A stretch of 64,000 bases of DNA, taken from the NCBI RefSeq assembly GCF_001750725.1, contig NZ_CP017279.1:3100001-3164000 (forward strand), read 5' to 3'. Of this stretch, positions 12,761-23,568 are shown one piece after another; positions within the stretch are counted from its first letter, which is position 1, and each line of letters begins with the position of its first letter. Position numbers and translations under genes: made by a program. The notes beneath the pieces are model-generated. The model was given only the letters and a program-made list of their open reading frames with translations. It did not search any database and was not told the DNA's origin. Source of the stretch: Enterobacter ludwigii (GTDB taxonomy: Bacteria; Pseudomonadota; Gammaproteobacteria; Enterobacterales; Enterobacteriaceae).

Positions 12761-13681
12761 ATGACTGACATCAGCCGTACTCAGGCGTGGCTCGAAAGTC
12801 TGCGCCCTAAAACTCTTCCTCTGGCCTTTGCCGCCATTATCGTCGGTACGGCGCTTGCCTGGTGGCAAGGCTATTTCGATCCGCTGGTTGCCGGGCTGGC
12901 ACTGATTACCGCCGGTCTGCTGCAAATTCTCTCCAATCTCGCCAACGACTATGGCGATGCGGTTAAAGGCAGCGACAAACCCGACCGTATCGGGCCACTG
13001 CGCGGTATGCAGAAAGGGGTCATTACCCAGGCGCAGATGAAGCGCGCGCTGATCATCACCGTGGCGCTGATTTGTCTTTCCGGCCTGGCGCTGGTAACGG
13101 TCGCGTCTAAAACCCCCAGCGATTTCATTGGTTTCCTGGTACTGGGTCTGCTCGCCATTATTGCCGCCATTACCTATACCGTCGGTACCCGCCCTTACGG
13201 GTATATTGGGCTGGGTGATATCTCCGTGCTGGTGTTCTTCGGCTGGCTGAGCGTGATGGGGAGCGGGTACTTACAGGCACATACCCTGATCCCGGCCCTG
13301 TTCCTGCCGGCAACCGCCTGCGGCATGCTGGCGACGGCGGTGCTTAACATCAACAACCTGCGCGATATCGACAGCGACCGTAAGAACGGCAAAAACACGC
13401 TGGCCGTGCGTCTGGGGCCCGTTAATGCACGCCGTTATCATGCGTGTCTGCTGCTGGGCGCTCTGCTGTGCCTGGCGCTGTTTAACGTTATCTCGCTGCA
13501 CAGCATATGGGGCTGGCTGTTTGTACTCGCCGCACCGCTGCTGATTAAGCAGGCGCGATTCGTCATGCGTGAACTCAGCCCTGCGGCCATGCCGCCAATG
13601 CTGGAGCGTACGGTAAAAGGGGCACTGCTGACTAACCTGTTGTTCGTCATCGGGATTGTCTTAAGTCAGACGCTGGGTTAA
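12761..13681 (+). CDS. menA: 1,4-dihydroxy-2-naphthoate polyprenyltransferase MenA
   Basis: This 306-residue integral membrane prenyltransferase of the UbiA superfamily attaches the octaprenyl chain to 1,4-dihydroxy-2-naphthoate, giving demethylmenaquinone. Two aspartate-rich motifs bind magnesium and pyrophosphate: NDYGDAVKGSD near residues 64-74 and DIDSDRKNGKNT near 205-216. About eight to nine hydrophobic segments are visible. It is separated from hslU by a terminator and followed 92 bases later by rraA, as in E. coli. Confidence 0.96.
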   Translation: MTDISRTQAWLESLRPKTLPLAFAAIIVGTALAWWQGYFDPLVAGLALITAGLLQILSNLANDYGDAVKGSDKPDRIGPLRGMQKGVITQAQMKRALIITVALICLSGLALVTVASKTPSDFIGFLVLGLLAIIAAITYTVGTRPYGYIGLGDISVLVFFGWLSVMGSGYLQAHTLIPALFLPATACGMLATAVLNINNLRDIDSDRKNGKNTLAVRLGPVNARRYHACLLLGALLCLALFNVISLHSIWGWLFVLAAPLLIKQARFVMRELSPAAMPPMLERTVKGALLTNLLFVIGIVLSQTLG

Positions 13682-13773
13682 CTGACAAATATCAATTAAC
13701 AATTGATGATTTTGCCAACAACGCATTTAGCACGATATACTGAACACATTCGCAGCAACTGAGCGTTAAACCT

Positions 13774-14259
13774 ATGAAATACGATACCTCCGAGCTTTGT
13801 GACATCTACCAGGAAGATGTCAACGTCGTTGAACCGCTGTTCTCCAACTTTGGTGGGCGGTCGTCGTTTGGCGGACAAATCGTCACGGTGAAATGTTTCG
13901 AGGATAACGGGTTGCTCTATGATCTGCTCGAACAGAACGGCCGTGGCCGCGTTCTGCTGGTTGATGGCGGGGGCTCCGTACGTCGTGCCCTCATTGATGC
14001 TGAGCTCGCCCGTCTTGCCGTACAGAACGAGTGGGAAGGCATTGTGGTGTATGGCTCAGTGCGCCAGGTGGACGATCTCGAAGACCTGGACATTGGCATT
14101 CAGGCTATCGCGGCCATTCCGGTGGGTGCTGCGGGTGAAGGTATCGGCGAAAGCGACGTGCGCGTCAATTTCGGCGGCGTGACCTTCTTCTCTGGTGACC
14201 ATCTCTATGCCGATAACACCGGGATTATCCTTTCCGAAGATCCGCTGGATATCGAGTAA
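13774..14259 (+). CDS. rraA: Regulator of RNase E activity RraA
   Basis: This 161-residue trimeric protein binds the RNase E C-terminal scaffold and inhibits RNA degradation globally. The fold is that of old MenG-like proteins, with the glycine-rich central region ([10 protein letters not shown], about residues 66-75). Length equals the E. coli protein. A REP-like palindrome immediately follows, facing the convergent zapB. Confidence 0.97.
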   Translation: MKYDTSELCDIYQEDVNVVEPLFSNFGGRSSFGGQIVTVKCFEDNGLLYDLLEQNGRGRVLLVDGGGSVRRALIDAELARLAVQNEWEGIVVYGSVRQVDDLEDLDIGIQAIAAIPVGAAGEGIGESDVRVNFGGVTFFSGDHLYADNTGIILSEDPLDIE

Positions 14260-14267
14260 TAAAAAAA

Positions 14268-14296
14268 GCCGGGTGGCGGCGACGCCTTACCCGGCC
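14268..14296. repeat. REP-type palindrome between rraA and zapB
   Basis: This imperfect palindrome, GCCGGGTGGCGGC then GACGCCTTACCCGGCC, has the standard enterobacterial REP layout. A run of A residues precedes it. It lies between convergent genes and probably acts as a transcript 3' end or mRNA stabiliser. Related copies are at 24681-24708 and 29683-29711. Confidence 0.8.
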
Positions 14297-14319
14297 TGTT
14301 CTGCATTTCCCGAAAGAAA

Positions 14320-14592
<273 letters not shown>

Positions 14593-14749
14593 TTAACGTA
14601 AACGCGCACAACAGATATGCCGATTGTATGAAGCCCCGTCGCCCCTGTCCAGCGGCAGACCGCGCAGATCGTGGTTTGCAACACTTTTCGGCCTCGTCCT
14701 GGTGCGTTCGCGGCATATACCCCTAAATTGTTAACTGATTCGTTAATGA

Positions 14750-14765
14750 AATGATTCAGCTCACA
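14750..14765 (+). promoter_or_regulatory. Candidate CRP site upstream of glpF
   Basis: AATGA-TTCAGC-TCACA has a perfect right half and a partly matching left half of the TGTGA-N6-TCACA consensus. It lies about 200 bases before the glpF start, consistent with CRP control of glpFKX. Confidence 0.55.
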
Positions 14766-14857
14766 TTTTGCTATTGGTGTAAAAATGCGCTTTATGGCGC
14801 GAAAACGCTCATTTTATTGACGCAGACCACACATTTTGATTTCGATATTTCTCGTTT

Positions 14858-14877
14858 TTGCTCGTTAACGATAAATT
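14858..14877 (+). promoter_or_regulatory. Candidate GlpR operator upstream of glpF
   Basis: The core GCTCGTTAACGATA resembles the GlpR operator core TTCGATAACGAA. It lies about 80 bases upstream of glpF. Only partial agreement is seen, so this is tentative. Confidence 0.4.
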
Positions 14878-14957
14878 AACACTATGTCTACAGGGCATCG
14901 TGGCTGTCACGGGCGGTCATGCTAACAATAAACATCAATTTCTTCAGGATTCCGATT

Positions 14958-15803
14958 ATGAGTCAGACATCAACCTTAAAAGGCCAGTGCATTGCCGAGT
15001 TCCTTGGTACCGGGTTGTTGATATTCTTCGGAGTGGGCTGTGTTGCTGCACTGAAAGTGGCGGGTGCCAGTTTCGGTCAGTGGGAAATCAGTATTATCTG
15101 GGGTCTGGGCGTGGCGATGGCCATCTACCTGACCGCAGGGGTTTCCGGCGCACATCTTAACCCGGCGGTGACCATCGCGCTGTGGCTGTTCGCGTGCTTC
15201 GACGGACGCAAAGTTGTTCCCTTCATCCTTTCTCAGTTTGCCGGCGCGTTTTGCGCAGCGGCGTTAGTTTACGGGCTTTATTACAATCTTTTCATCGACT
15301 TCGAACAGACACATCATATGGTGCGTGGCAGTGTCGAAAGTCTGGATCTGGCAGGCATTTTCTCAACCTATCCCAACCCGCATATCAATTTTGTGCAGGC
15401 GTTCGCAGTTGAAATGGTGATTACCGCTATTCTGATGGGCGTTATCCTGGCGCTGACCGACGACGGAAACGGCATTCCGCGCGGCCCGCTGGCACCGCTG
15501 CTGATTGGCTTGCTGATTGCGGTGATCGGCGCATCCATGGGCCCGCTGACCGGGTTTGCGATGAACCCGGCGCGTGATATCGGACCTAAAGCTTTTGCCT
15601 TTATCGCAGGATGGGGCGACGTGGCCTTCACCGGCGGTAAAGATATCCCTTACTTCCTGGTACCGCTGTTTGCACCGGTTGTCGGGGCTGCGCTGGGTGC
15701 ATTTAGCTACCGCAAATTAATTGGTCGCCATTTACCGTGCGACACCTGTGTGGAAGAGGAGAAGGAAACGACTTCTACCGCACAACAAAAAGCTTCGCTG
15801 TAA
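14958..15803 (+). CDS. glpF: Glycerol uptake facilitator (aquaglyceroporin) GlpF
   Basis: This 281-residue inner-membrane channel passes glycerol by facilitated diffusion. Both NPA boxes are present (68-70 and 203-205), and so are the glycerol-type selectivity residues Trp48, Phe200 and Arg206. Six full membrane segments and two half helices fit the sequence. I placed the start at the ATG at 14958, preceded by CAGGA, which gives the E. coli length. glpK follows after 21 bases. Confidence 0.97.
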   Translation: MSQTSTLKGQCIAEFLGTGLLIFFGVGCVAALKVAGASFGQWEISIIWGLGVAMAIYLTAGVSGAHLNPAVTIALWLFACFDGRKVVPFILSQFAGAFCAAALVYGLYYNLFIDFEQTHHMVRGSVESLDLAGIFSTYPNPHINFVQAFAVEMVITAILMGVILALTDDGNGIPRGPLAPLLIGLLIAVIGASMGPLTGFAMNPARDIGPKAFAFIAGWGDVAFTGGKDIPYFLVPLFAPVVGAALGAFSYRKLIGRHLPCDTCVEEEKETTSTAQQKASL

Positions 15804-17333
<1,530 letters not shown>

Positions 17334-17339
17334 TTTCTC

Positions 17340-17375
17340 CCCTCACCCTTCCCCTCTCCCCGCCGGGGAGAGGGG
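17340..17375. repeat. CCCTCACCC-type hairpin repeat between glpK and glpX
   Basis: A CCCTCACCC arm is followed by a perfect 11-bp hairpin (CCCCTCTCCCC at 17351-17361, loop GCC, GGGGAGAGGGG at 17365-17375). It belongs to the same family as 1595-1628 and 37211-37280. Its place inside an operon suggests an effect on processing or stability of the glpFKX message. Confidence 0.75.
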
Positions 17376-17442
17376 ACCGACCGCACCCGCCCCCACTCTG
17401 TGATAAACTTCGTGCAATTCCTTTTGATTGCACGAGTACCTC

Positions 17443-18453
17443 ATGAAACGTGAACTGGCTATCGAGTTTTCCCGCGTTACCGAAGCTGCCGCACTGGCGG
17501 GCTATAAATGGCTCGGCCGTGGCGACAAAAATACCGCAGACGGTGCGGCTGTCCATGCCATGCGCATTGTGCTTAACCAGGTCAATATCGATGGCACCAT
17601 CGTCATTGGCGAAGGCGAGATCGACGAAGCGCCAATGCTCTATATCGGTGAGAAAGTGGGCACCGGCAAAGGTGATGCCGTGGATATCGCCGTCGACCCG
17701 ATTGAGGGTACCCGCATGACGGCAATGGGCCAGGCCAACGCGCTGGCCGTGCTGGCGGTAGGGGACAAAGGCTGTTTCCTCAACGCACCGGATATGTACA
17801 TGGAAAAGCTGATTGTCGGCCCCGGCGCCAAAGGGGCTATCGACCTGAGCCTGCCGCTGGAAGAGAATCTGCGTAACGTTGCCAGGGCGCTGGAAAAACC
17901 GCTTAGCGCGCTCACCGTGACCATTCTGGCGAAACCGCGCCACGATGCCACCATTGCCCAGATGCAACAGCTCGGTGTTCGCGTCTTTGCCATCCCGGAT
18001 GGCGACGTGGCAGCGTCTATCCTGACCTGCATGCCAGACAGCGAAGTGGATGTGCTTTACGGCATTGGCGGCGCGCCGGAAGGTGTGGTCTCCGCCGCGG
18101 TGATCCGCGCTCTGGATGGCGACATGCAGGCCCGTCTGTTGCCCCGTCACGAAGTCAAAGGCGACAGCGAAGAGAATCGCCGTATTGGGGAAGAAGAGCT
18201 GGCACGCTGCGAAGCGATGGGTATTGAAGCCAACAAGGTGCTTGCGCTGGATGACATGGCGCGCAGCGACAACGTTGTCTTCTCCGCAACCGGCATCACC
18301 AAAGGTGACCTGCTGGATGGCATCACCCGTAAGGGCAATATGGCCACCACCGAAACCCTGCTGATCCGCGGTAAATCGCGCACCATTCGCCGCATTCAGT
18401 CTGTTCACTATCTGGATCGTAAAGACCCTGACGTGCAGGCGCACATTCTGTAA
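17443..18453 (+). CDS. glpX: Class II fructose-1,6-bisphosphatase GlpX
   Basis: This 336-residue manganese-dependent phosphatase removes the 1-phosphate from fructose-1,6-bisphosphate for gluconeogenesis during growth on glycerol. The metal ligands Asp33, Glu57 and Asp85 are all present, the last in DPIEGT (85-90). The ATG at 17443 gives the E. coli length; the five upstream codons of the open frame are not conserved. It is the last gene of glpFKX. A hairpin at 18474-18497 separates it from fpr. Confidence 0.97.
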   Translation: MKRELAIEFSRVTEAAALAGYKWLGRGDKNTADGAAVHAMRIVLNQVNIDGTIVIGEGEIDEAPMLYIGEKVGTGKGDAVDIAVDPIEGTRMTAMGQANALAVLAVGDKGCFLNAPDMYMEKLIVGPGAKGAIDLSLPLEENLRNVARALEKPLSALTVTILAKPRHDATIAQMQQLGVRVFAIPDGDVAASILTCMPDSEVDVLYGIGGAPEGVVSAAVIRALDGDMQARLLPRHEVKGDSEENRRIGEEELARCEAMGIEANKVLALDDMARSDNVVFSATGITKGDLLDGITRKGNMATTETLLIRGKSRTIRRIQSVHYLDRKDPDVQAHIL

Positions 18454-18473
18454 AACCGTTTGATCGATAGAGC

Positions 18474-18497
18474 TTTCCGGCCCAAATGGGCTGGAAA
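18474..18497. other. Inverted repeat between glpX and fpr
   Basis: The arms TTTCCGGCCC/GGGCTGGAAA (10 bp with one G-T pair) flank an AAAT loop. It lacks a clear T run, so it could be a weak terminator or an mRNA end stabiliser for glpX. Confidence 0.5.
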
Positions 18498-18549
18498 TCT
18501 TCGCCACAAGTCCGGAAGATAGACCAGAGAAAAAGCACAGGAGAAGATC

Positions 18550-19296
18550 ATGGCGGACTGGGTAACAGGTAAAGTCACAAAAATACAGTTCTGGACCGAT
18601 GCGCTATTTAGTCTCACCCTGCATGCTCCCGTCCACCCGTTTACGGCCGGGCAATTTGCGAAGCTGGGGCTGGATGTTGACGGCGAGCGCGTGCAGCGCG
18701 CCTATTCCTACGTTAATGCCCCCGATAACCCGGATCTCGAGTTCTATCTGGTTACCGTCCCGGACGGCAAACTCAGCCCACGCCTTGCCGCGCTTAAGCC
18801 CGGTGACGATGTGCAAATTGTGAGTGAAGCGGCCGGTTTCTTCGTGCTGGACGAAATCCCGGACTGCGACACCCTCTGGATGCTGGCAACCGGCACGGCC
18901 ATTGGCCCCTATCTCTCTATTTTGCAGTACGGCAAAGACCTTGAGCGCTTTAAAAACATCGTGCTGGTTCACGCCGCGCGCTATGCCGCAGACTTGAGCT
19001 ATCTTCCGCAGATGCAGGCGCTGGAAAAGCAGTACGGCGGGAAACTGAAAATTCAGACCGTGGTCAGCCGCGAAACCGCAGCAGGTTCACTGACGGGCCG
19101 CGTACCGGCATTGATTGAGAGTGGTGCACTGGAAGACGCAATTGGCTTGCCGATGAGCGCTGAAACCAGCCACGTCATGCTGTGTGGCAACCCGCAGATG
19201 GTTCGCGACACGCAGCAGCTTCTGAAGGATACCCGGCAGATGACGAAACATCTTCGCCGCCGGCCGGGTCATATGACTGCCGAACACTACTGGTGA
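18550..19296 (+). CDS. fpr: Ferredoxin/flavodoxin-NADP+ reductase
   Basis: This 248-residue FAD enzyme passes electrons from NADPH to flavodoxin or ferredoxin, which supply methionine synthase, ribonucleotide reductase activation and oxidative-stress repair. The FAD-binding RAYSYVNAP segment is at about 50-58, the NADP motif GTAIGPY is near 115-121, and the C-terminus ends in EHYW, as in the bacterial subclass. E. coli fpr is a SoxRS target; I could not confirm a SoxS box. Its stop codon abuts that of the convergent yiiR with no space between. Confidence 0.97.
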   Translation: MADWVTGKVTKIQFWTDALFSLTLHAPVHPFTAGQFAKLGLDVDGERVQRAYSYVNAPDNPDLEFYLVTVPDGKLSPRLAALKPGDDVQIVSEAAGFFVLDEIPDCDTLWMLATGTAIGPYLSILQYGKDLERFKNIVLVHAARYAADLSYLPQMQALEKQYGGKLKIQTVVSRETAAGSLTGRVPALIESGALEDAIGLPMSAETSHVMLCGNPQMVRDTQQLLKDTRQMTKHLRRRPGHMTAEHYW

Positions 19297-19716
19297 TCAG
19301 CGGTATTTCACCTCAAGGGTGTCTTTGCCGTATTTGTTTTCGCTCTGGGTGCCGATAAACGCGCCCAGATCGACCACCATCATGACAAAAATAATGGTTG
19401 GTAGCAGTCTGCCCACCACCCAGGGAAGGATGGACGGAAGTATCGACCAGTTCCCGGCCACCAGCATCCACGCCAGAATAATCAGAAAAGCCCACGCGCC
19501 GGAACGGCCGCGATCGTGCAGACGTTTCACCACCACGGCCGCGGTTGGCCACAGTAAACAGACCAGCGCAAACGCCGCCGTTTGTGTGCTGAGCCATGCG
19601 TTGAAGGCCACGAAAAACAGAAGCAGCATGGCAACGATCCACGTCGCCATCCAGATCCAGAAGTCACGGCGTCCAATACGCCCTTTGAATGAAAACAACC
19701 ACTGCTGTATGGTCAT
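19297..19716 (-). CDS. yiiR: DUF805 inner-membrane protein YiiR
   Basis: This 139-residue membrane protein of the DUF805 family has unknown function. It begins with the family motif MTIQQWLFSFKGRIGRRDFW-like (residues 1-19), then has about four hydrophobic segments and the RLHDRGRSG loop near 69-77. I set the start at the ATG ending at 19716, which follows AAGGAA. The open frame extends 20 codons upstream without similarity. It is convergent with fpr, the two stop codons touching. Confidence 0.9.
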   Translation of the reverse strand: MTIQQWLFSFKGRIGRRDFWIWMATWIVAMLLLFFVAFNAWLSTQTAAFALVCLLWPTAAVVVKRLHDRGRSGAWAFLIILAWMLVAGNWSILPSILPWVVGRLLPTIIFVMMVVDLGAFIGTQSENKYGKDTLEVKYR

Positions 19717-19828
19717 GTAAGGTTCCTTATTATCATATAGCGCGCATTTTACCCTGGAGTTGTGACCTTTTGACAAGCCGACCAGATATCGATTTAATCA
19801 TGAACACTTACGGCCAGGGGCAATGTTG

Positions 19829-20425
19829 ATGAAAAGTTCGGCACGTTCTCTTTTCCTGTGTTTAGCGATGCTCATCGCGGGTGTCCCCCTGCACGCCGCC
19901 GAAACCACTGCCCCGACGACAGCCCCCTATCTGCTGGCAGGTGCGCCCTCGTTCGATCAGTCAATCAGCCAGTTTCGTGAAACCTTCAATAAAACCAACC
20001 CCACGCTACCGCTGGATGAATTCCGCGCCATTGACAGCTCCCGGGATACGCCAACCCTGACCCGGGCTGCGAGCAAGATTAACGAGAATTTATATGCCTC
20101 CACTGCGCTGGAGCGCGGCACGCTAAAAATCAAAAGCATGCAGATAACCTGGCTGCCGATTCAGGGGCCAGAGCAGAAAGCCGCTAAGGCAAAAGCGCTC
20201 GAGTACATGAGCGCGATACTGCAGGCTTTTACGCCCGCACTGACCAAAAAGCAAAGCCAGCAAAAGCTGCAAAAACTTCTCACCGCCGGTAAAAACAAGC
20301 GGTACTACGCCGATACCGAAGGGGCCATACGCTATGTGGTGGCAGATAACGGCGAAAAAGGACTGACCTTCGCTGTTGAACCGATTAAGCTGGCACTATC
20401 AGACACACTCGGCGGGGCGAATTAA
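19829..20425 (+). CDS. yiiQ: Exported DUF1454 protein YiiQ
   Basis: A protein of 198 residues and unknown function with a cleavable signal peptide (hydrophobic FLCLAMLIAG, cleavage after HAA near residue 24), so it is probably periplasmic. The mature part (TTAPYLLAGAP onward) is close to E. coli YiiQ. Two ATG codons are possible, at 19823 and 19829. The CAGGGG ribosome site is 8 bases from the second and only 2 from the first, so I prefer the second. It is upstream of tpiA, as in E. coli. Confidence 0.88.
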   Translation: MKSSARSLFLCLAMLIAGVPLHAAETTAPTTAPYLLAGAPSFDQSISQFRETFNKTNPTLPLDEFRAIDSSRDTPTLTRAASKINENLYASTALERGTLKIKSMQITWLPIQGPEQKAAKAKALEYMSAILQAFTPALTKKQSQQKLQKLLTAGKNKRYYADTEGAIRYVVADNGEKGLTFAVEPIKLALSDTLGGAN

Positions 20426-20536
20426 TGACAAAAAGCAAAGCCTTTCGAGGGAAAATCTCTATACTGATTCACAGACCATGCTGCCCGACAGGGCGGCCAT
20501 ATTCCTTAATTCGCTAATTTAGCGTGGAGAATTGAA

Positions 20537-21304
20537 ATGCGACATCCTTTAGTGATGGGTAACTGGAAACTGAACGGCAGCCGCCACATGGTAAACGAAC
20601 TGGTTGCGAACCTGCGTAAAGAGCTGGCGGGCGTGACGGGCTGCGCGGTTGCTATCGCTCCGCCGGATATGTACCTGGATCTGGCTAAACATGCCGCTGA
20701 CGGCAGCCACATCATTCTGGGCGCACAGAACGTTGACGTTAACCTGTCAGGCGCATTCACCGGTGAAACCTCTGCTGAAATGCTGAAAGATATCGGCGCG
20801 AAATACATCATCATCGGCCACTCTGAGCGTCGCACTTACCACAAAGAATCCGACGAATTTATCGCGAAGAAATTCGCGGTGCTGAAAGAGCAGGGTCTGA
20901 TCCCGGTTCTGTGCATCGGTGAAACCGAAGCCGAAAACGAAGCAGGCAAAACGGAAGAAGTGTGTGCTCGTCAGATCGACGCCGTGCTGAAAACGCAGGG
21001 TGCTGCAGCATTCGAAGGCGCGGTTATCGCGTACGAACCCGTCTGGGCGATCGGTACCGGCAAATCAGCGACCCCTGCGCAGGCACAGGCGGTTCACAAA
21101 TTTATCCGTGACCACATTGCTAAAGCGGACGCGAAAGTGGCTGAGCAGGTAATTATTCAGTACGGCGGTTCTGTTAACGCATCCAACGCTGCTGAGCTGT
21201 TCACCCAGCCAGACATCGATGGCGCGCTGGTTGGCGGTGCATCCCTGAAAGCTGACGCTTTCGCGGTGATCGTTAAAGCAGCAGAAGCGGCTAAACAGGC
21301 GTAA
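20537..21304 (+). CDS. tpiA: Triosephosphate isomerase
   Basis: This 255-residue TIM-barrel enzyme interconverts dihydroxyacetone phosphate and glyceraldehyde 3-phosphate. The catalytic residues Lys11, His95 and Glu167 (in [10 protein letters not shown]) are in place, and so is the GGSV phosphate loop near 211. The ATG follows GTGGAG. It is a single-gene unit ending in a C-rich hairpin (21313-21336) that faces the convergent SLC13 transporter gene. Confidence 0.99.
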   Translation: MRHPLVMGNWKLNGSRHMVNELVANLRKELAGVTGCAVAIAPPDMYLDLAKHAADGSHIILGAQNVDVNLSGAFTGETSAEMLKDIGAKYIIIGHSERRTYHKESDEFIAKKFAVLKEQGLIPVLCIGETEAENEAGKTEEVCARQIDAVLKTQGAAAFEGAVIAYEPVWAIGTGKSATPAQAQAVHKFIRDHIAKADAKVAEQVIIQYGGSVNASNAAELFTQPDIDGALVGGASLKADAFAVIVKAAEAAKQA

Positions 21305-21312
21305 AAACCGAC

Positions 21313-21336
21313 TTCCCTCCCCCACCGGGGAGGGAA
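21313..21336. terminator. Hairpin between convergent tpiA and SLC13 genes
   Basis: A perfect 10-bp stem, TTCCCTCCCC/GGGGAGGGAA, with a CACC loop. No long T run follows on either strand, but its position 9 bases after tpiA and just before the opposing stop codon fits a bidirectional transcript end. Confidence 0.65.
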
Positions 21337-21337
21337 A

Positions 21338-22642
21338 TTACACTTTCCCTAGCACGCTAAACCACAGATAATCCAGCGGCAGCAGCACCAGATACGTTGC
21401 AATCGCCAGCGCCAGACAGAGCAACATCCCCGCCTTTGCAGGCACCTTCCCTAAACCCATTGCCACCACAATCGGCGACGCCTGATACGGCAGCAGCGGC
21501 GTGGAATACCCCAGTACCTGAATCATGATTACCGACAACAGCGGGAAGCCGGTGGCGTCCGAAAAACTCTGTGCCAGCGTGGTATACAACGCCGGTACAC
21601 CGTTCGCGGTCATAATGAAGTTGAGTGCCGTGGTAATACCGGTAAGCGCCAGGAAGCTGGTGAACGGTCTGTTGGCATCAAGCGGCATAATCCGCAATAA
21701 CGCCTCCCCCACCGCGGAACCGATACCCGTTTGGGTCACTACAATCGCCAGCCCGAGAATCCCCGCCACGTAAATGCAGGTGCGCATGTTCACTCCCGCA
21801 GAAAACTCTTCACCGGTGATAAACCCAACGCGTGGCAGCATGACGATGACCGACGCCGCCAGCCCCGTCCACGCCGGTCCAACGCCGTGCCAGCTCTCTG
21901 TCACCCACATCCCCAGCACCACCGCCAGCAGCCAGGCGAGACGTTTTTCATCCCGGCCCATCGGTTCAGACGGCGTAAGATCGGTGGCCGGTTTCGGGCT
22001 GCCAGGGAACAACCAGCAGATCAGGCCGATCAGAATGCCTCCTTTCAGGATCCCGAGGACGGGTGTATGCAGCAGCAGATACGGGACATAGTTCAGATGG
22101 ATCCCGTACGAGCCCTCCGCGGCGCCGCTCATCACCAGATTCGGCACGTTGGCAGGCAGGATGGTCGCCGAGAGCTGGAAGGTTCCGAACCCGACGGCCA
22201 GCGCCAGGCCATACCACGCGCGGGAACCGTCGGGGATGGCGGCCCTTTTGGCCATGGCGGCGACAATCGGCATCAGCAGCGCGATACGGCCCATATTCGA
22301 CGGCATCACAAACGCCAGCGCGTAGCTTAGCCCCACCACGCTTGCCACCATCAATACCCACGAATCAGTGAGTTTTGCCGACAACGCCCGTGCGGCCCTG
22401 TCCGCCAGACCGGTTTTACGGATTGCCACCCCCAGCACGAAGCCGCTAAACACTAACCAGAATGCAGACGAGGCAAAACCACCAAAAATCACCTCCGCCG
22501 GGGCGATTCTGGCGGTCATCGCCGCCGTGAAAAACAGCAGCGCGGTGATAAATTCCGGCAATAGCGACGTCGCCCACAGCACGATGGTGACGCCGACTAT
22601 CAATGAGGGCACAAACAGAGGATGCGTTAACCAGAGCGACAT
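21338..22642 (-). CDS. SLC13/DASS-family anion transporter
   Basis: A 434-residue integral membrane protein with about eleven to twelve hydrophobic segments. It resembles the divalent anion:sodium symporter (SLC13) and ArsB-like superfamily of carboxylate or sulfate permeases. The repeated helix-breaking segments (PSNMGRIALLMP near 113-124 and the TANGVPALYTTLAQ region near 341-354) resemble the family's substrate-binding hairpins. No substrate can be assigned. The location between tpiA and cdh has no transporter in E. coli K-12, so this is a lineage-specific insertion. It is transcribed leftward with cdh lying upstream on the same strand, about 70 bases away, so co-expression is possible. 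Confidence 0.8.
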   Translation of the reverse strand: MSLWLTHPLFVPSLIVGVTIVLWATSLLPEFITALLFFTAAMTARIAPAEVIFGGFASSAFWLVFSGFVLGVAIRKTGLADRAARALSAKLTDSWVLMVASVVGLSYALAFVMPSNMGRIALLMPIVAAMAKRAAIPDGSRAWYGLALAVGFGTFQLSATILPANVPNLVMSGAAEGSYGIHLNYVPYLLLHTPVLGILKGGILIGLICWLFPGSPKPATDLTPSEPMGRDEKRLAWLLAVVLGMWVTESWHGVGPAWTGLAASVIVMLPRVGFITGEEFSAGVNMRTCIYVAGILGLAIVVTQTGIGSAVGEALLRIMPLDANRPFTSFLALTGITTALNFIMTANGVPALYTTLAQSFSDATGFPLLSVIMIQVLGYSTPLLPYQASPIVVAMGLGKVPAKAGMLLCLALAIATYLVLLPLDYLWFSVLGKV

Positions 22643-22715
22643 TCCTGTCTCCTGTCGTTTTTTTCAGCAAGTCTACGGTGACAGGCAGGACGAGTAAACG
22701 CTATTTATGGTGATG

Positions 22716-23459
22716 TTACTTCAGGATATCGCATTGATGATCCTGCAATTCCTCAGCTGACGCGCGATTCAGGGTCAGCAAGTTACGTTCGGTCGCCAGT
22801 AAGACAAACGATCCATCCGACTGCTGCGCCATGGCCAGCGCGAAGCGCCCCATATGGTCACGCGCTTCCGGCAGCTCTTCAGCCAGCATCATAAACGGAC
22901 TGCGCTGTACCAGCTCATTTTCCGTCACGCGACGGGCGAGGTACTCATGCCCTTCCAGCCCGCCCGGGAACGGTAACCACTGGGTACTGATTTGCCCCTG
23001 CGCGGCATTAAGCTTCTCGCGCACGTCCGGGCGCAGGCAGGAGATATGGATATGAAAATGGTTCTGCGTACGGCCTGTCGGGGAGTTAATGGTGAGCGAA
23101 ATTGCGCTGTCCGGCACCTCGGCCCCGCGCTTCATGCTCATAAAGTTGCGTGACTGCCAGGCCAGCCAGAAGAAGTTGGGCGTATTCGGCTCGGTCAACA
23201 GCGGGCTTTCGGTTCCTTTGATACGGTAAGTCGGCATCAGGAGATACTGCAGCGGCCCGTTGCGGTCTTTAAACACCACATAACCCGCATCAGGCTTTAC
23301 CTGCGCGCACGGGGCCGGGTTACGGTGCTGGAGTTGATTCGGCAGACACTGGTCGAGAACGATATGACGCAACGCATTCGGATTACCCGTTTTCATCCAG
23401 TACCAGCCACCCGCGGCAAGAATGATGACAACCAGAATCAGTAATAGTATTTTTTTCAC
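22716..23459 (-). CDS. cdh: CDP-diacylglycerol pyrophosphatase
   Basis: This 247-residue HIT-superfamily hydrolase splits CDP-diacylglycerol into CMP and phosphatidic acid. It is held to the membrane by one N-terminal hydrophobic segment (about residues 4-18). The catalytic triad motif NHFHIHIS lies near 145-152. I set the start at a GTG codon (23457-23459) because CAGGGAACG precedes it and it aligns with the E. coli start. The frame is open 18 codons further upstream, but only from a TTG. Confidence 0.93.
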   Translation of the reverse strand: MKKILLLILVVIILAAGGWYWMKTGNPNALRHIVLDQCLPNQLQHRNPAPCAQVKPDAGYVVFKDRNGPLQYLLMPTYRIKGTESPLLTEPNTPNFFWLAWQSRNFMSMKRGAEVPDSAISLTINSPTGRTQNHFHIHISCLRPDVREKLNAAQGQISTQWLPFPGGLEGHEYLARRVTENELVQRSPFMMLAEELPEARDHMGRFALAMAQQSDGSFVLLATERNLLTLNRASAEELQDHQCDILK

Positions 23460-23520
23460 AATGCGTTCCCTGTTTTCGATAGTGGCGAAAGAGTAACGCA
23501 AAATGATGACCAAATAAAAA

Positions 23521-23545
23521 ACCCGGCGGATTTCTCGCGCCGGGT
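23521..23545 (-). terminator. Terminator of sbp
   Basis: An 8-bp stem ACCCGGCG/CGCCGGGT is followed on the minus strand by a T-rich run (A run at 23516-23520). It lies just downstream of sbp and upstream of cdh. Confidence 0.75.
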
Positions 23546-23568
23546 CACCGTGTCTGTCCTGCTAACGT

